DNA of 64,000 nucleotides, from positions 36,183,277-36,247,276 of the forward strand of contig NC_134569.1 of the NCBI RefSeq assembly GCF_050947875.1, in the 5' to 3' direction. The notes under the pieces were generated by a model. That model worked only from the letters and a program-made list of their open reading frames with translations, was not told the origin of the DNA and made no database searches. The position numbers and the translations under genes were made by a program. The stretch's first letter is position 1. Each line of letters opens with the position of its first letter. This DNA is from Dermacentor variabilis (Eukaryota > Arthropoda > Arachnida > Ixodida > Ixodidae). This document shows positions 23,816-33,867 of the stretch, in pieces.

Positions 23816-24960
23816 TCAACTTGAGCGGTACGGTTTCATCCTGGAAAGATGTACAATGTCCATCGGCTGCACACGACGGGATCGCCGACTCGTGCCTTCA
23901 AGGGAAACTTCGTTGTTGACCACGCAGAGGCGACGGAGGACTCTGTAGGGGCCGAAGTAGCGGCGCAGTAACTTTTCCGACTGGCCGCGGTGGCAAATCG
24001 GGGTCCACATCCAAACTTGATCACCGGGTTGGCGGACAACCTCGCGATGGCGAGCGTTATACTTCTGGGAGTCTGTGGATTGCTGATTCTGTACTCGCTT
24101 GCATGCAAGCTTGCGAGCTGCGTCTGCGAGCCGGGTAAATTCATTCGCGTCAATGGTAATGTCGTATTGTTCGAGGAGGAGCATGGCGTCCAGGATGGTG
24201 GTTGTCTCACGGCGGGGGAGTAAACGGAAAGGTGTGAACCCACTAGTTTCCTGAATAGCAGTGTTGTTAGCGAATGTAACGTAAAGGAAAACATCGTCCC
24301 AGTTCTTGTGTTCGCTGTCGACATACATGGAAAGCATGTCAGCTATTGTCCTAGTTAACCTCTCCGTAAAACCGTTGGTCTGAGGATGGCATGCAGTGGC
24401 TCAGTGATGAGCTGTTCCACTAAGCGTCATGACGTATTGCATCATCTGTGCTGTGAAAGCTGCACCACGATTTGTTACGACTACTGTTGATGCACCATGC
24501 TGGAGGACGATGTTGTGGATGAAAAAGTGTGCAACGTCACCGGCAGTGGCTCGCTGAAAGGCTTCAGTTTTGCAGTATCGCGTCAGTCGCAACCACGATC
24601 CAGCGGTTGCCAGCAAAAAAAAAACTTAGAGAAAGGCCTGAGCAAGTCAATGCCGATTTGTTGAAATGGTTGTGTTGGCGGTTTAGCAGGCTTCAGAGAA
24701 CCGGCTAGGCTTTGAGGTGGAGCCTTTCGACGCTGGCAGTCGCGGCAAGTTTTCACGTAACGCTTGACTGCCTCGGCAAGCTTAGGCCAGAAGGAGCGTT
24801 GTTGAATTCGCGCCAACATACGCGCGAATTCCAAACGGTCTGAAGAGGGCTCATCGTGGCAGGGACACACAATATCGGTATGTAGCGCTGACGGAACGAC
24901 AAGATGTCCAGTCGCTGATAGGTAGAAATTCTTTTTATACAAGACATTCCTGCGGAGACA
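23816..24960 (-). pseudogene. Ty3/gypsy integrase
   Basis: C-terminal third of a Ty3/gypsy pol. The H2C2 zinc-binding domain reads CHDEPSSDRLEFARML, FWPKLAEAVKRYVKTC and RDCQRRKAPPQ. The link to the core (PFQQIGIDLLRPF) is followed by NRWIVVATD, where a small deletion shifts the frame. The core continues with CKTEAFQRATAGDVAHFF and VVVTNRGAAFTAQMM. In the second position of the DDE triad an Asn stands where family members have Asp. After a stop comes NGFTERLTRTIADMLSMYVD (catalytic Glu), NTAIQETSGFTPFRLL, and the C-terminal PGDQVWMWTP and LLRRYFGPYRVLR module. The last open block is 23816-24337. The frame change and the Asp-to-Asn change both argue for no activity. Confidence 0.9.
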
Positions 24961-25129
24961 GAATGAAGATGGTGAACGCGGGAGTGTCCGTGGAGGATAT
25001 GACCTTCAGCCTTCAAGATAATCGATAAGTTTCCCTAGTTCTAAATCGTCCCACTGTTGCTGAGCCAATTGAGATATATTGACAGCGCAAAGAAAACGAC
25101 CAACATCATCGACATCACTGACACCATTG

Positions 25130-26430
25130 CAAGTGAAGTGCGCGAAAGACAGTCAGCATTTGTGTGCCTCCGGCCAGAATGGTATACGATCGTTACATCA
25201 AATTCTTGAAGACGAAGGCTTCACCCGGCAAGACGCCCTGAGGGATCTTTGAGATTGGCTGTCCAACAAAGGTCATGATGGTCGGTAACCACTCTTAACA
25301 GACGGCTGTATAAATATGGCCGCAACTTAGCTATCACCCAGACGACAGCTAAGCTCACGAGGGTTGCAATGTGGCCTTGTTGGTAATGCATCTTCAAGGG
25401 GAGTACGGTAGCGCAACGGTAGCGCGACAGCTAAGCCTTCCTTTTCAGTGGCAGAGTAGTTCGTTTCTGCAAATGTTAAAGTGCGGCTAGCGTAAGCAAT
25501 AGCACGTTCAACGTCATCTTGCCAATGCACGAAGACCGCACCAAAACCGATGTTGCTAACATCGGTGTGCAGTTCAGTCTCGGAGTCTTCATCTAAGTGT
25601 TCAAGTAAGGGCGGTGTCTGGAGGCGCGGCTGAAGCTTCGAAAAGGCGTCTCTCTGCTCCGGACCACGGACAAACGGGATGTCCGTTTTTGTCAAACGAC
25701 TCAGAGGTTCTGCAATTTTAGAAAAAATTTTCTACAAACCTCCTCTAGTGTGCGCAGAGGCCCAAGAAGCGGCGAACGTCACTCTTGTTGGCTGGTGGTG
25801 GAAATGCGGCGACAGCCACTCTTTCTGGGTCTGGCCAGACACCATTGTGACTCATAACGTGGCCGAGGAACTTCAGCTCTTTATAATCGAAATGACATTT
25901 CTCAGGTTTTAATGATAGGCCTGCAGAACGAATTGCATGGAACACGGAATGAAGAATCTGAAGGGCTGGACCTTAAATTTGTACAGGCCGTCAGAAGTTG
26001 TGAACGCGGTATTTTCACCATCACGTTCATCAACTTCGATCTACGAGCATCCGCTTCGTAAATCCATTGAAGAGAAGTATCGGGCATGTCGAAGGCGGTC
26101 TAGAAAGGCATCTATGCTGGGAAGACCGCAGACATCTTTTTTTGTCATCTTGTTCAGTTTGCGGTAAACCACACAATACCGAAGAGTGCCGTGCCTCTTT
26201 TTGACAAGTACGACGGGGGACGCCCGTGCACGGAGTACGACCACGTGCCGGTTGAGGGTTGAATTACGTCGTTATCGAGCATTTGCTTTATTTGACAACG
26301 AATCACCGCTTGCTCCTTTTGTGACACCCGGTAGGCGTGCTGACGTCGTTCGGTCGGATCTGTTATAATACGGTGCTTCGCGATGGGAGTGACTTTTGAC
26401 GTGGGTGCAAAACAGACACTGAACATGCAT
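25130..26430 (-). pseudogene. Ty3/gypsy reverse transcriptase and RNase H
   Basis: Read leftward: HRIITDPTERRQHAYRVS and KEQAVIRCQIKQMLDNDVI (start of RT), ARASPVVLVKKRHGTLRY, CVVYRKLNKMTKKDVCGLP, RYFSSMDLRSGC (first catalytic Asp), then TAFTTSDGLYKFKVQPF. At about 25960 the reading jumps straight to FHAIRSAGLSLKPEKCHF, so the stretch that should carry the YxDD active site is missing (roughly 50 residues). Next come FLGHVMSHNGV and the RNase H part: ETELHTDVSNIGFGAVF (Asp), [14 protein letters not shown] (Glu), and after a break [20 protein letters not shown] and HTNADCLSR. Stops and frame changes occur throughout. RT cannot be active without the deleted box. Confidence 0.9.
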
Positions 26431-26761
26431 AAAAGTCTTCGTATACGCTCTTTCTGTGGGGCTGAGAGCTCAGTATTTATGTCGACTGTATTGATCCCCT
26501 CGGTCTATCTGTTTACGGTTGCAGAAAGCTTAGCAAGCGTATAACTTATTGTGTCCCCAATCTCTTCAAAGTGAGCAATCGCCATACGCAGACCTGCCGA
26601 GCCAAAAGCACCAACCAGTATCCTTCAGCGATGCCGCTACAGTTATGGTCGCAGTCGCTTTCAACAGTTATAAACATACTAGTTCGTGGCGGGAGTGTCA
26701 CAGTGTCTGCAACAAAGCGCAGTGCTGTCTTGCACGTGTCACTGTCTTGCAGTACGGGAGC

Positions 26762-27118
26762 CTAGTTGACGGAAAACGTTATAATCAACTCCCAAAGATT
26801 GATAACAGCTCCATGCTCCCGAAGAAAATCCAACCCAAGGATGTCTTTCCGGCAGAATTCGCGCAACACGATCAAAGAAGCAACGTTCTTTGACAGATGA
26901 ATTTGAAGACGGGCTGTGCATCTCGCAATCGGCGTCAAGAGATGACCACCTGCTGTCCGAAGGCATGGTCCATGCCATAGCGTCGTGACTTCTCTCTGTT
27001 GAGCGACTAGTTCGGCACTCATAACACAATAATCGGCGCCATTGTCCACGAGGGCAGTGAACGGGTATTTGTCGACCTGTATGGCCAGCGACATGACGCG
27101 GAAAAGTAAGGACATCAC
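26762..27118 (-). pseudogene. Ty3/gypsy aspartic protease
   Basis: A 118-codon open frame that matches a retropepsin: YPFTALVDNGADYCVMS holds the flap-proximal active site, AGGHLLTPIARCTARLQI is the middle, and LIVLREFCRKDILGLDFL is the C-terminal ILG-type motif. The active site reads D-N-G instead of the invariant D-[ST]-G, so catalysis is doubtful even though the frame is intact. It lies upstream of RT in the expected gag-protease-RT-RNaseH-integrase order of Ty3/gypsy. A second overlapping frame (26739-27158) is an artefact. Confidence 0.82.
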
Positions 27119-27224
27119 CCCTAAGGATGTCTTTATTTTTAATTCTCAGCTTCTGCACCTGAAGTGTCTACACTATCGCCACCATCTCTAGGAACCCGGT
27201 AAAATAAATTGAAAGGAAAAAATA

Positions 27225-27330
27225 AGAACGTAAGGCATCACGAGGATGGGAACGTACCGAAGCATTAAGTGACCTGAAAAGCCACAGCGGGAGAACACAC
27301 GTTCCGTTCCGCGTGGTGGAAGTAATGAAA
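27225..27330 (-). pseudogene. Ty3/gypsy gag zinc-knuckle remnant
   Basis: On the minus strand one frame reads SRCGFSGHLMLRYVP, which fits the CCHC knuckle pattern with CG, GH and a lost final Cys and first Cys. It lies just upstream of the protease, where the nucleocapsid part of gag belongs. The rest of gag is not recognisable, and the frame is short. Confidence 0.5.
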
Positions 27331-27984
27331 ATGTATTCGATTATGCCTTTAGTGTTGAACACAGGAAAGAGAGGAAAATTCCAAAGATAAAGTGACAGAA
27401 AAAAAAGAAAAAGAAGAAACGCGTAAAAGTAAATGCGAACTCACGAGCACGTTTGGGCGGCCAATGTAATTACAGTGCACGTGGTTGAAATTACCGAACG
27501 GCTGGCGGCACATTCGAGGGTGGTGATTTAATTAAAGCGCGAGCCCATGACCATTCGGAGGTGGGAGGCAATGGTAGGTAAGAAAGGCCAGCTACCCAGT
27601 TTCTCTTTTTCTTCTTCTTTTATTTCTGTTCGTGCTTTTGTCTAATCTTTCTACGCACCTGAGAGAAATTTCTCGGAAATTTGAGCAAGAAGAAGAGCTG
27701 GCCCGTTGAAGACGCGGGCAATTAGGGGGAACAGTGTCTTTCCCGCGCCTCGTCTTTTCTCAAGTTTAGTAATGTCCAGACTACAGCTTCGTCGAAGAGA
27801 ATGAGCTCACTTAGTGTACCAACGGACGCCCACACAAGAATGCTGTATTCCTAAGACTGTTAAATTAAACTTGAAAAAAAATACACCTCTGCGCTTTTCA
27901 GGGCATCTGCAACCTTATTACGTTGCCTAGGTTCCCGCATGGCCGCTACCTTTTCTACAGTCCTGCCGCTGCTTCTATACTCAT
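27331..27984. other. unassigned stretch upstream of the Ty3/gypsy remnant
   Basis: Contains pyrimidine-rich runs (27600-27640). It may include eroded gag or an LTR, but no TG...CA ends or matching copy were found. Confidence 0.35.
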
Positions 27985-28200
27985 TGATTGATTGATGGGT
28001 TTCAACATAGCAAAGCAACCCACGGACCATGCGACACATCAGGTATGGAGGGCCTCAGAGTAATTTTTACCACCAGGGCTAAGGCACCCAAAGCGAGGCA
28101 TATGAGTGATTTTTCGTTCCAGCACAGAAAGCGACCAAGATGTGAACTTGTACTGAGTGGAAAGAGGACAGTGACATAAATCCTATGGAGCGGGTACTGT
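27985..28200 (-). mobile_element. diverged Ruka-type SINE copy
   Basis: Starts with a TTGATTGATTGATGGG tail. The body carries GAGGGCCTCAGAGTAATTTTTACCACCAGGG and GCACCCAAAGCGAGGCA. These line up in order with the Ruka body in reverse (the 'TCCGGAA...TTTGACCACCTGGGG...GTGCAC' segment of the better copies at 42.4 and 55.5 kb). The tRNA-like head is not clear. Old and decayed. Confidence 0.5.
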
Positions 28201-28334
28201 TCCTACGCTGGAAGATACTTAAGGGCTTGAATACGCACCCGTTCTTGCGGAGTTGTACTCGGCTCTTGGAGAATGAACATTGGCGCGTGAGGTCTAGTGT
28301 TTAAAAACAGCGCTTGAGCTTTTAGAAACACAGT

Positions 28335-28525
28335 AGGAAGAAGCGGATGAGAGAGCCCTTGATTGATTTTGACCAGTTGTAGTTCCTTTATGTGCGCTTA
28401 AAACAGGATAAGCGAGATTTTCCCATCACGCCTGCATCAAATTGATATCCTTGCAAAAAAATTGAACCCGCTATCTTGAGCTTAGAAACTCAACATCGCA
28501 GCCACTGGGCCACCGAAGTGGGTTG
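28335..28525 (-). mobile_element. old Ruka-type SINE with visible tRNA-like head
   Basis: On the minus strand the head reads GGTGGCCCAGTGGCTGCGATG, with a perfect A box TGGCCCAGTGG (28502-28512). The B-box-like GGGTTCAAT follows (28461-28469). The body AAGCGCACATAAAGGAACTACAACTGGTCAAAAT matches the Ruka body 'GTGCACGTTAAAGAACCCCAGGTGGTCAAAAT' in order and spacing. Diverged, so older than the copies with target-site duplications. Confidence 0.6.
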
Positions 28526-28685
28526 TTGACCGATGGCGGTTATACTAGTGAATAGCAATTTCAAAACTTTGGAGGCGTTACAGGACGAGATATCTCGCCG
28601 ATACGTGAGTTATCCCTTATAATATATTCAGATGAAATGTTGATAAGCAGCTGTTTTTGTCATCAAACCCAGTCACTGTTTACTT

Positions 28686-30270
28686 TATACCGTGACTGAC
28701 TGAAAAGCTTTATTGGCCGAAGTATTTACAGGGAGGGTGTGGAGCGGTCTTTAAGGGGCCGCTCTTTATAAACACTAAGTGGGCTCCTCATTACAGTAGC
28801 CCATTGGCTGTAGCCGCGGCTCGGGCGCGGCCGACCGCCAGGTCGGAGCAGCCGAGCAGGGCCGCCTCCCAGTCCTCCCGGGTATGTATTGGATATAGGG
28901 GGAAGATGCGGGATAGATTGGCATTTCTACACCATATGGGAAATGTCCGAAGACTTTTCCTCACAGGATGGGCACTTCCCTGTGCACGCGGGGTTGAAAT
29001 GTTTGAGGAATGTTGGGCACAGCCGTGTTTTAGTATTGAAGCGAAGAAGTAAACGCTCATCCTCCTTCGTGAAGCCCTTACAGGGCTTAGGAAAGATTGC
29101 ATGGCCGAATAGGTAATGTTGGATGATTTCTTTAGCGGTAAAAGCTGGTTTAGGGTGGGCATCGAGGGGAGGCGAGGGCGGTGCCCGGAGGTGAGCGCGC
29201 AGGCAGCGGCGTCGGCCGCTTCGTTGCCCTCGAGACCCATGGGCGCGGGAGTCCATAATATCGTGGGGGACGCGGGGACCCAAAGATAATTGCTGTCTTG
29301 GCGTATGCGGTACGCAAAATAGGGAATAAAACCCCTTTCGATGCTCCTGCAGGCCCCTCCCGAGTCGGTAATAATGACTCGAGAGTCCTGATTTGCGACG
29401 GAGAACGCGATGGCTGCCTCTTTCGAATGTGTTATGTCTTGTGCTTTAACCTCAAGGCCGTTCACCGCGGTGTCTTGGTGGACGACTGCGGCCATAGTGG
29501 CGTGCCAAGGCTTCCGCCCGCGCGAGGCGCCGACTACTATGGTCGTCTCGTGTCATGTTGGCCGGAAGAGGGCGCACGTGCAGCGCATATCTTTAGATTT
29601 CGGAGATGCGCACGCGCTCTTCCGTCAGTGTTGAATGGTGGATGTGTAGTCGGGCAAGAAGGCGGTAACCCCACGGCGTCTCTCGGAGTCTTGTGTAGTG
29701 GTTCGTCAAGTGATCTCCGCGAAGGTGTTGACCATCCCCAGGCCCAGGAGGCGCTGGTTGGGCATGTTAACCGCGAGGTCGAGAGCTCGCTTGTAAATTT
29801 TACGTAGAATCCGCTCGAGGGCGTTCTCGTCAAACCTGCGAAGGTGGAGGCAAGGAGTCCAGTACAAGACTCGATTGGTCACGAATGCTTGCGCCAGCCG
29901 CGAGGCGTCTTTGCACCGTAACCCCGCGCGTTTATTGAAAACCCCATGGACCATGCGGCCCACCTGGTCCATCATGTTGCGCAGTTTAGCCAGTGTTGTG
30001 TCGGCTCATCAGTGTTTATGAATAAAGAGACCCAGTACTCTGATCTCATTGTGTTCTATGATGGGTCCGCTTGCTAGGGACAGTTCGATTTTGGTAGTGC
30101 ACGTCGGCGAGAGGCGAATGTGCACAAATTCTGATTTGGCCGAGGAGCATTGAAGGCCGCAGTGGTGGGCATAGGAGTCCACGATCTCCACCGCTTGCTG
30201 CAGGTTGGCTTGAATGTCTCCCACCGATCTGTGTTTAGCTCAGATAGTGATGCCGTGAGACATTGTACTC
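28686..30270 (-). mobile_element. 5'-truncated LINE: RT end, RNase H and C-terminal tail
   Basis: On the minus strand it begins in the RT palm, where the YADD box is decayed to SHGITI followed by a stop. It continues DIQANLQQAVEIVDSY, CGLQCSSAKSEFVHIRL, then RLAQAFVTNRVLYWTPCL and LERILRKIYKRALDLA (thumb). RNase H, from 29495, has SKEAAIAFSVAN (Glu), RVIITDSGGACRS (Asp) and GLEGNEAADAAACALTS. Its first Asp is not seen. The C-terminal finger CPSCEEKSSDISHM lies in a second frame (28927-29283). The copy closes with EDWEAALLGC and a 3'UTR with AATAAAGCTTTTCAGTCAG at about 28690. It is the same broad class as the 7-11 kb LINE but clearly a different subfamily. Many stops. Confidence 0.82.
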
Positions 30271-30434
30271 TCGAAGAGCGTACATTTTCTCGATTCACTG
30301 TTGGTATCATACGTTTAGCATTAAGCACTTGAGTGGTCACAACTTCAATCCCACCTGGCGTGCATTGATTCATTGATAAAGACACTTGCTATGCCATGCT
30401 ATTTTTTTCCTTAAGCCCACTTCCACAGTACATC

Positions 30435-30615
30435 GGGGGGGGGGGGGGGGGGGGGGGGGGGGGTATTCTGTAAGAATCCACCTAGTGGACTGTCCATTTC
30501 GGCCGCTGCTGATTGGATGCAGCTGTTCGAGCGAGGAGGAGACCAGCGGCCCCAGCCAATCAGCAGCGGCCGAAATGGACAGTCCACTAGGTGGACTCCT
30601 ACAGAATACATCCCC
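30435..30615. mobile_element. palindromic MITE with poly-G left end
   Basis: Two 53-base arms (30464-30516 and 30556-30608) are inverted repeats with two mismatches, separated by a 39-base spacer. The ends read GGGG...TATTCTGT on the left and ACAGAATACATCCCC on the right. The left terminus is expanded to a run of 29 G (30435-30463). The arms contain TCCACCTAGTGGACTGTCC and CGGCCGCTGCTGATTGG. No coding capacity. The structure fits a MITE or foldback element mobilised in trans; I found no convincing target-site duplication. Confidence 0.75.
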
Positions 30616-31631
30616 AAATCTATCAAACGAAGATAAATTCTTACGCTGGCTTTTCGGCACAATTAGTATCATTGCAAGAAAGCCAGCTTAGACTATTCGC
30701 AAATGCTCGCATTCTTTACAATTCTACCTTTACGGCTTTAGCTCCACTAAGGGTGCAACGCAGCTCTGTGAAACTTTCTTTCACCGTGATTCTGCCAGTC
30801 TTAAATATTACTGAGTTTATTATCTTCGCGTGTTGCTTGCTCACTCACCGATTTCAGTCTCTCATCTATACAGCATGGCCCAAAACTAGCGCGAGAGCTC
30901 TTCTACAGCACTACATCATGCGCATCGCATCATCTCTGTGAACCTGCAGCGAACGAACCATTGCAACTTTACCGAGTAAATTAAAACATGACACGGCCTT
31001 TACCACGCATTTATCGTCTAATGCTGTAAACAAATTATTATGTTCAAATTTCTTGCAAACTATAAAATCAAGAATGCACTGCTTTTCTTTCAGCAACTGT
31101 CTTTTTGCTTTCCTTCCCTTGCTTCACGCTCTCCCGCGCTGTCTCGCCAAGGCAAAGCAAACCGGGTTATACATATAGCACGCAATTTACCTACAAAATA
31201 GTGGCAGTGAGCGCACCTCCGCTTCGCGCAACAAAACATCAAATAACAATACAAAATATATGCATATACTGCTGGCTCATAGGAATCTCAAAACACACAG
31301 ATATCTTCTTCGATTTCTTAAAGCTTCTTGTGTTTAGTCCCCTCACTCGTGCGCAGCGGAGTACGTGCCAGTGAATACTCCGACTTCTGTAGGCCGAAAT
31401 ATTGACGAAAAGTTTAGTGCCACAAAGTACACCTCTGCAGTGCGAAATAAAAGGATAAATCACGAATAAAACCGGCATACATAATGTCATAGGCATCTCT
31501 AAAGCTCATATATCTCTTATTAATTTTATACCTGGTGATATTCAGCAGCTTTCTTTCCTTTTCCTAAATTTCTTACATTTGGGCTACTCCTTTCTTGTGC
31601 CATTGGGCATGTGGACACGTGCACTGCATGG
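30616..31631. other. unassigned stretch, no gene seen
   Basis: AT-rich, with open frames below 120 codons and no motif. Nothing recognisable. Confidence 0.4.
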
Positions 31632-32130
31632 CAGGGGCGTAGCCAGGGGTGGGGGGCTTACGCGGCTTCAGCGCTCACCCCCCCCCCCCTCGAAATTGTT
31701 TCGTGCTGTCATGCCCCGCCGACCAAAACAAACCCCGGCGCCGGAAATCATTCTGGATTTTTTTTCCAGAATGTCTTATTCACGCTCGAAAACACATTCG
31801 GCACAAACATTGCGAACTCCGGCTGAATTTTGTGGCAACGCCCATGCACCTGGAGCCACATAACGCAAGGAGCCCCATCCGAGCGCAAAGTTTAAAGGGC
31901 GGCTTGCTGGCGAGTGGGCTCGTCGCTGCATCTCGCAGAGGCCGCGGAATCTACGGAGCACATGGATTTCAAATTCGAAACTTCATGGGCATAAAGTTCT
32001 CATGAACCTTTGACGCGAAAGGTGCATTGACATTTCCAAAATTGTGCTTTAGATTTTCAATTCCAGAACTTTGTGAGTTTATTAAATTTTTAAATATTTG
32101 ACGCCAAAGGTGCATTGACTTTTCTAAAGT
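31632..32130 (+). repeat. hAT-like non-autonomous repeat with poly-C run
   Basis: Starts CAGGGGCGTAGCCAGG, a typical hAT-type terminal sequence (CAGNG). It is followed by a C12 run (31678-31689) and TCGAAATTGTTTCG. The later part holds two copies of an 'AAAGGTGCATTGAC' unit (about 32008-32040 and 32096-32128), some 88 bases apart. The right end is not found. Frames across it are artefacts. Confidence 0.45.
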
Positions 32131-32918
32131 CGTATATCAGACCGTACAAAGAAGCAAGCCAAATGAACACACTATCAGACAAGTTGACAAATCACGCAGC
32201 GAGGTTCAATGAGACGAAGTGTTGTGCTGGTTCATTTGTGCCGTCATGTCACAGAAAAGAATATCAACATCTTTTTCACCTGCACCAAAGCATCCATGTC
32301 AAGACACTAAAGCCAGGAAAGGTAACTACTCTCTTGTTTATTTTCTCCACTTTGACTTTTATTCGCGAAGACCACATTCAGCCTCTTCAATTTTCTTGTT
32401 CTCGTTACCCGCAGGCTTCCAGAGCCAGCAAGAGCGCATGCGTTTTTCTCTGGCCGGGTGGATTTTAGACTGGCAGAGTTATGGACGCTTTCTGGCTTGC
32501 GGAAGAGAAAAAGAAACAATGGTCGCTCGCCGCCATCACTGTGGCTGCTCAACGGATTGCAACGCGTTCGCTTGAGGGCATCACCTTCACCCCGATGTTA
32601 TCGCAACCTCTCCGAAAAGCCTTTTGTCTCGCCGGTGTAAGATACGGAGCAGTATGCGCATGGTTCCCTGTGGACCAAGCGTCTCACGTCTTCTTCGATA
32701 TTCCTTTGGTGGTCACATTAGGTGCCCAAAGTAGGCATTTGATTGTGGCCAACATGCTTTCCTTCGCGTTTTTATTTTATTTCTTTTATTTCGGTGCCCC
32801 CGCCCCACAAAAGAAAGAAGGCATTGTTGCGGCGCTGCAAAATGTCGCATGGTGAAAGTTCGATTCTTGCGGAAAGTAATGGGCCACGGGACTTTTCTGT
32901 TGCTGGATACCCTTATTA
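32131..32918. other. unassigned stretch, no gene supported
   Basis: Overlapping frames of about 120 codons exist at 32219-32575 and 32481-32855. Neither has motifs or plausible splice borders that I can defend. Confidence 0.35.
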
Positions 32919-33010
32919 TATAATTGCTATAGCAATTATATGGACACTGCAGGCACCTGTCTGCCGTCGCCGTCACCGTCATGTTCCGTATAATGTCCAA
33001 GGGCGATAAC
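32919..33010. repeat. interspersed repeat with a 22-bp perfect palindrome
   Basis: TATAATTGCTATAGCAATTATA (32919-32940) is its own reverse complement. It is followed by TGGACACTGCAGGC, GCCGTCGCCGTCACCGTCATG and TTCCGTATAATGTCC. This combination looks like a short repeat widespread in tick DNA. A weaker match to its start occurs at about 39915. Confidence 0.5.
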
Positions 33011-33654
33011 ATTGTCACCGCGCGCAGCATGCTGTATGTGCGAGTGAAAGCGTAGGAGGGGGGTCGGAGGTGGACGTGTGAGCCAAGGATGGTGGCTCAG
33101 ACTTGTGTACGCAAGGGAGAAAAGCGAGAGGGAGCGCGCCGCTCTCCGTCGCACGTCATTTGTCGTGGGTGGGGGGGGGGGGGGGGGGGAATGGAGGGAG
33201 GGAGCGAGGACGTGCCTTAGGATTCTGTGATCTGTGACTATGTGATTCTGCAACATGTTATTTGCCTTGTTTGACGCATTATATGCAGTGACTTTTTCTT
33301 TGGTAAGTAGATTTATTGGAGACTTGTACGTATATTTAAATACCTCTTTGCGAGGTTTTGTGTATACATGCAGCGAACTTTCTTACCAATGACACCGTTT
33401 TGCCCTTGATCAAGCTGTATCTTCACATTTGTATATTCCATTGTATCTTCGTATTTCTAATGTATATTCTTTAGAACCCGTGCTTCTTTATATGTGCTCT
33501 CTGTTGCGACTCTAACTTCGGGGTAATTACAACACACGACCGATGACAGTTGCTCCTGCGCAATACATTGGAATGAACGACAGAGTCATTGAGATTTCTC
33601 CCTGGCCTTTGCATATGTACAAAAATGTAAACAAAGTTCTTGAATGACAAAGTT
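33011..33654. other. unassigned stretch with G18 run
   Basis: GC-rich at the left with a G18 run (33172-33189), then AT-rich. No gene is recognised. The right edge runs into the PLE terminal segment. Confidence 0.4.
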
Positions 33655-33785
33655 TCATTAAGACGATGAGCAGAACGTGAACAAGGTGAATGTAGGAGCC
33701 AACGTTTCGACAAGTGGACTTGTCTTCTTCAAGGCGACGTATGCTTTCCTTGCCACAGTATATATAGGTGGGGTTCTTCTAAAGG
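33655..33785 (-). promoter_or_regulatory. PLE LTR-like segment with TATA motif and hammerhead-like hairpin
   Basis: This lies downstream of the PLE coding remnant on the same strand. Minus-strand order: TATATATA (33759-33766), then about 35 bases on CTTGAAGA, a perfect stem GACAAG-TCCA-CTTGTC (33709-33724), and GAAAC (33704-33708) followed by GTTGGCTCC. Hammerhead ribozymes have CUGANGA, a stem-loop, then GAAA. Here the stem and GAAA box are present, and the first box differs by a C-to-T change or an extra T. PLEs are known to carry hammerhead ribozymes in their LTR-like ends. The ribozyme call is inference, and activity is doubtful given the altered box. Confidence 0.5.
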
Positions 33786-33867
33786 GGACAGGGTGTGAGG
33801 CGGGAAGATGCGGAAACGAGGGAAAATGTGTTAGCGTGACGAATTGAGAGTAAAGGAACGCTGTGTA

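Larger units (their letters stand above)
23816..27330 (-). mobile_element. Ty3/gypsy LTR retrotransposon, internal region
   Basis: The order on the minus strand is gag knuckle, protease, RT, RNase H, integrase, which is diagnostic of Ty3/gypsy (integrase last). I could not identify either LTR, the primer-binding site or the polypurine tract by eye in the 500 bases on either side, so the element limits are those of the coding remnants. It is not a virus-like intact copy: no envelope-like frame follows integrase. Confidence 0.85.

Noticed and set aside
23816..27330. Endogenous retrovirus with an envelope gene
   Set aside because: No envelope-like frame lies after integrase; gene order and motifs are of a plain Ty3/gypsy element.
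28791..29495. A single intact 234-codon gene
   Set aside because: It is the RNase H part of a LINE, with a lost first aspartate and frame breaks on both sides.
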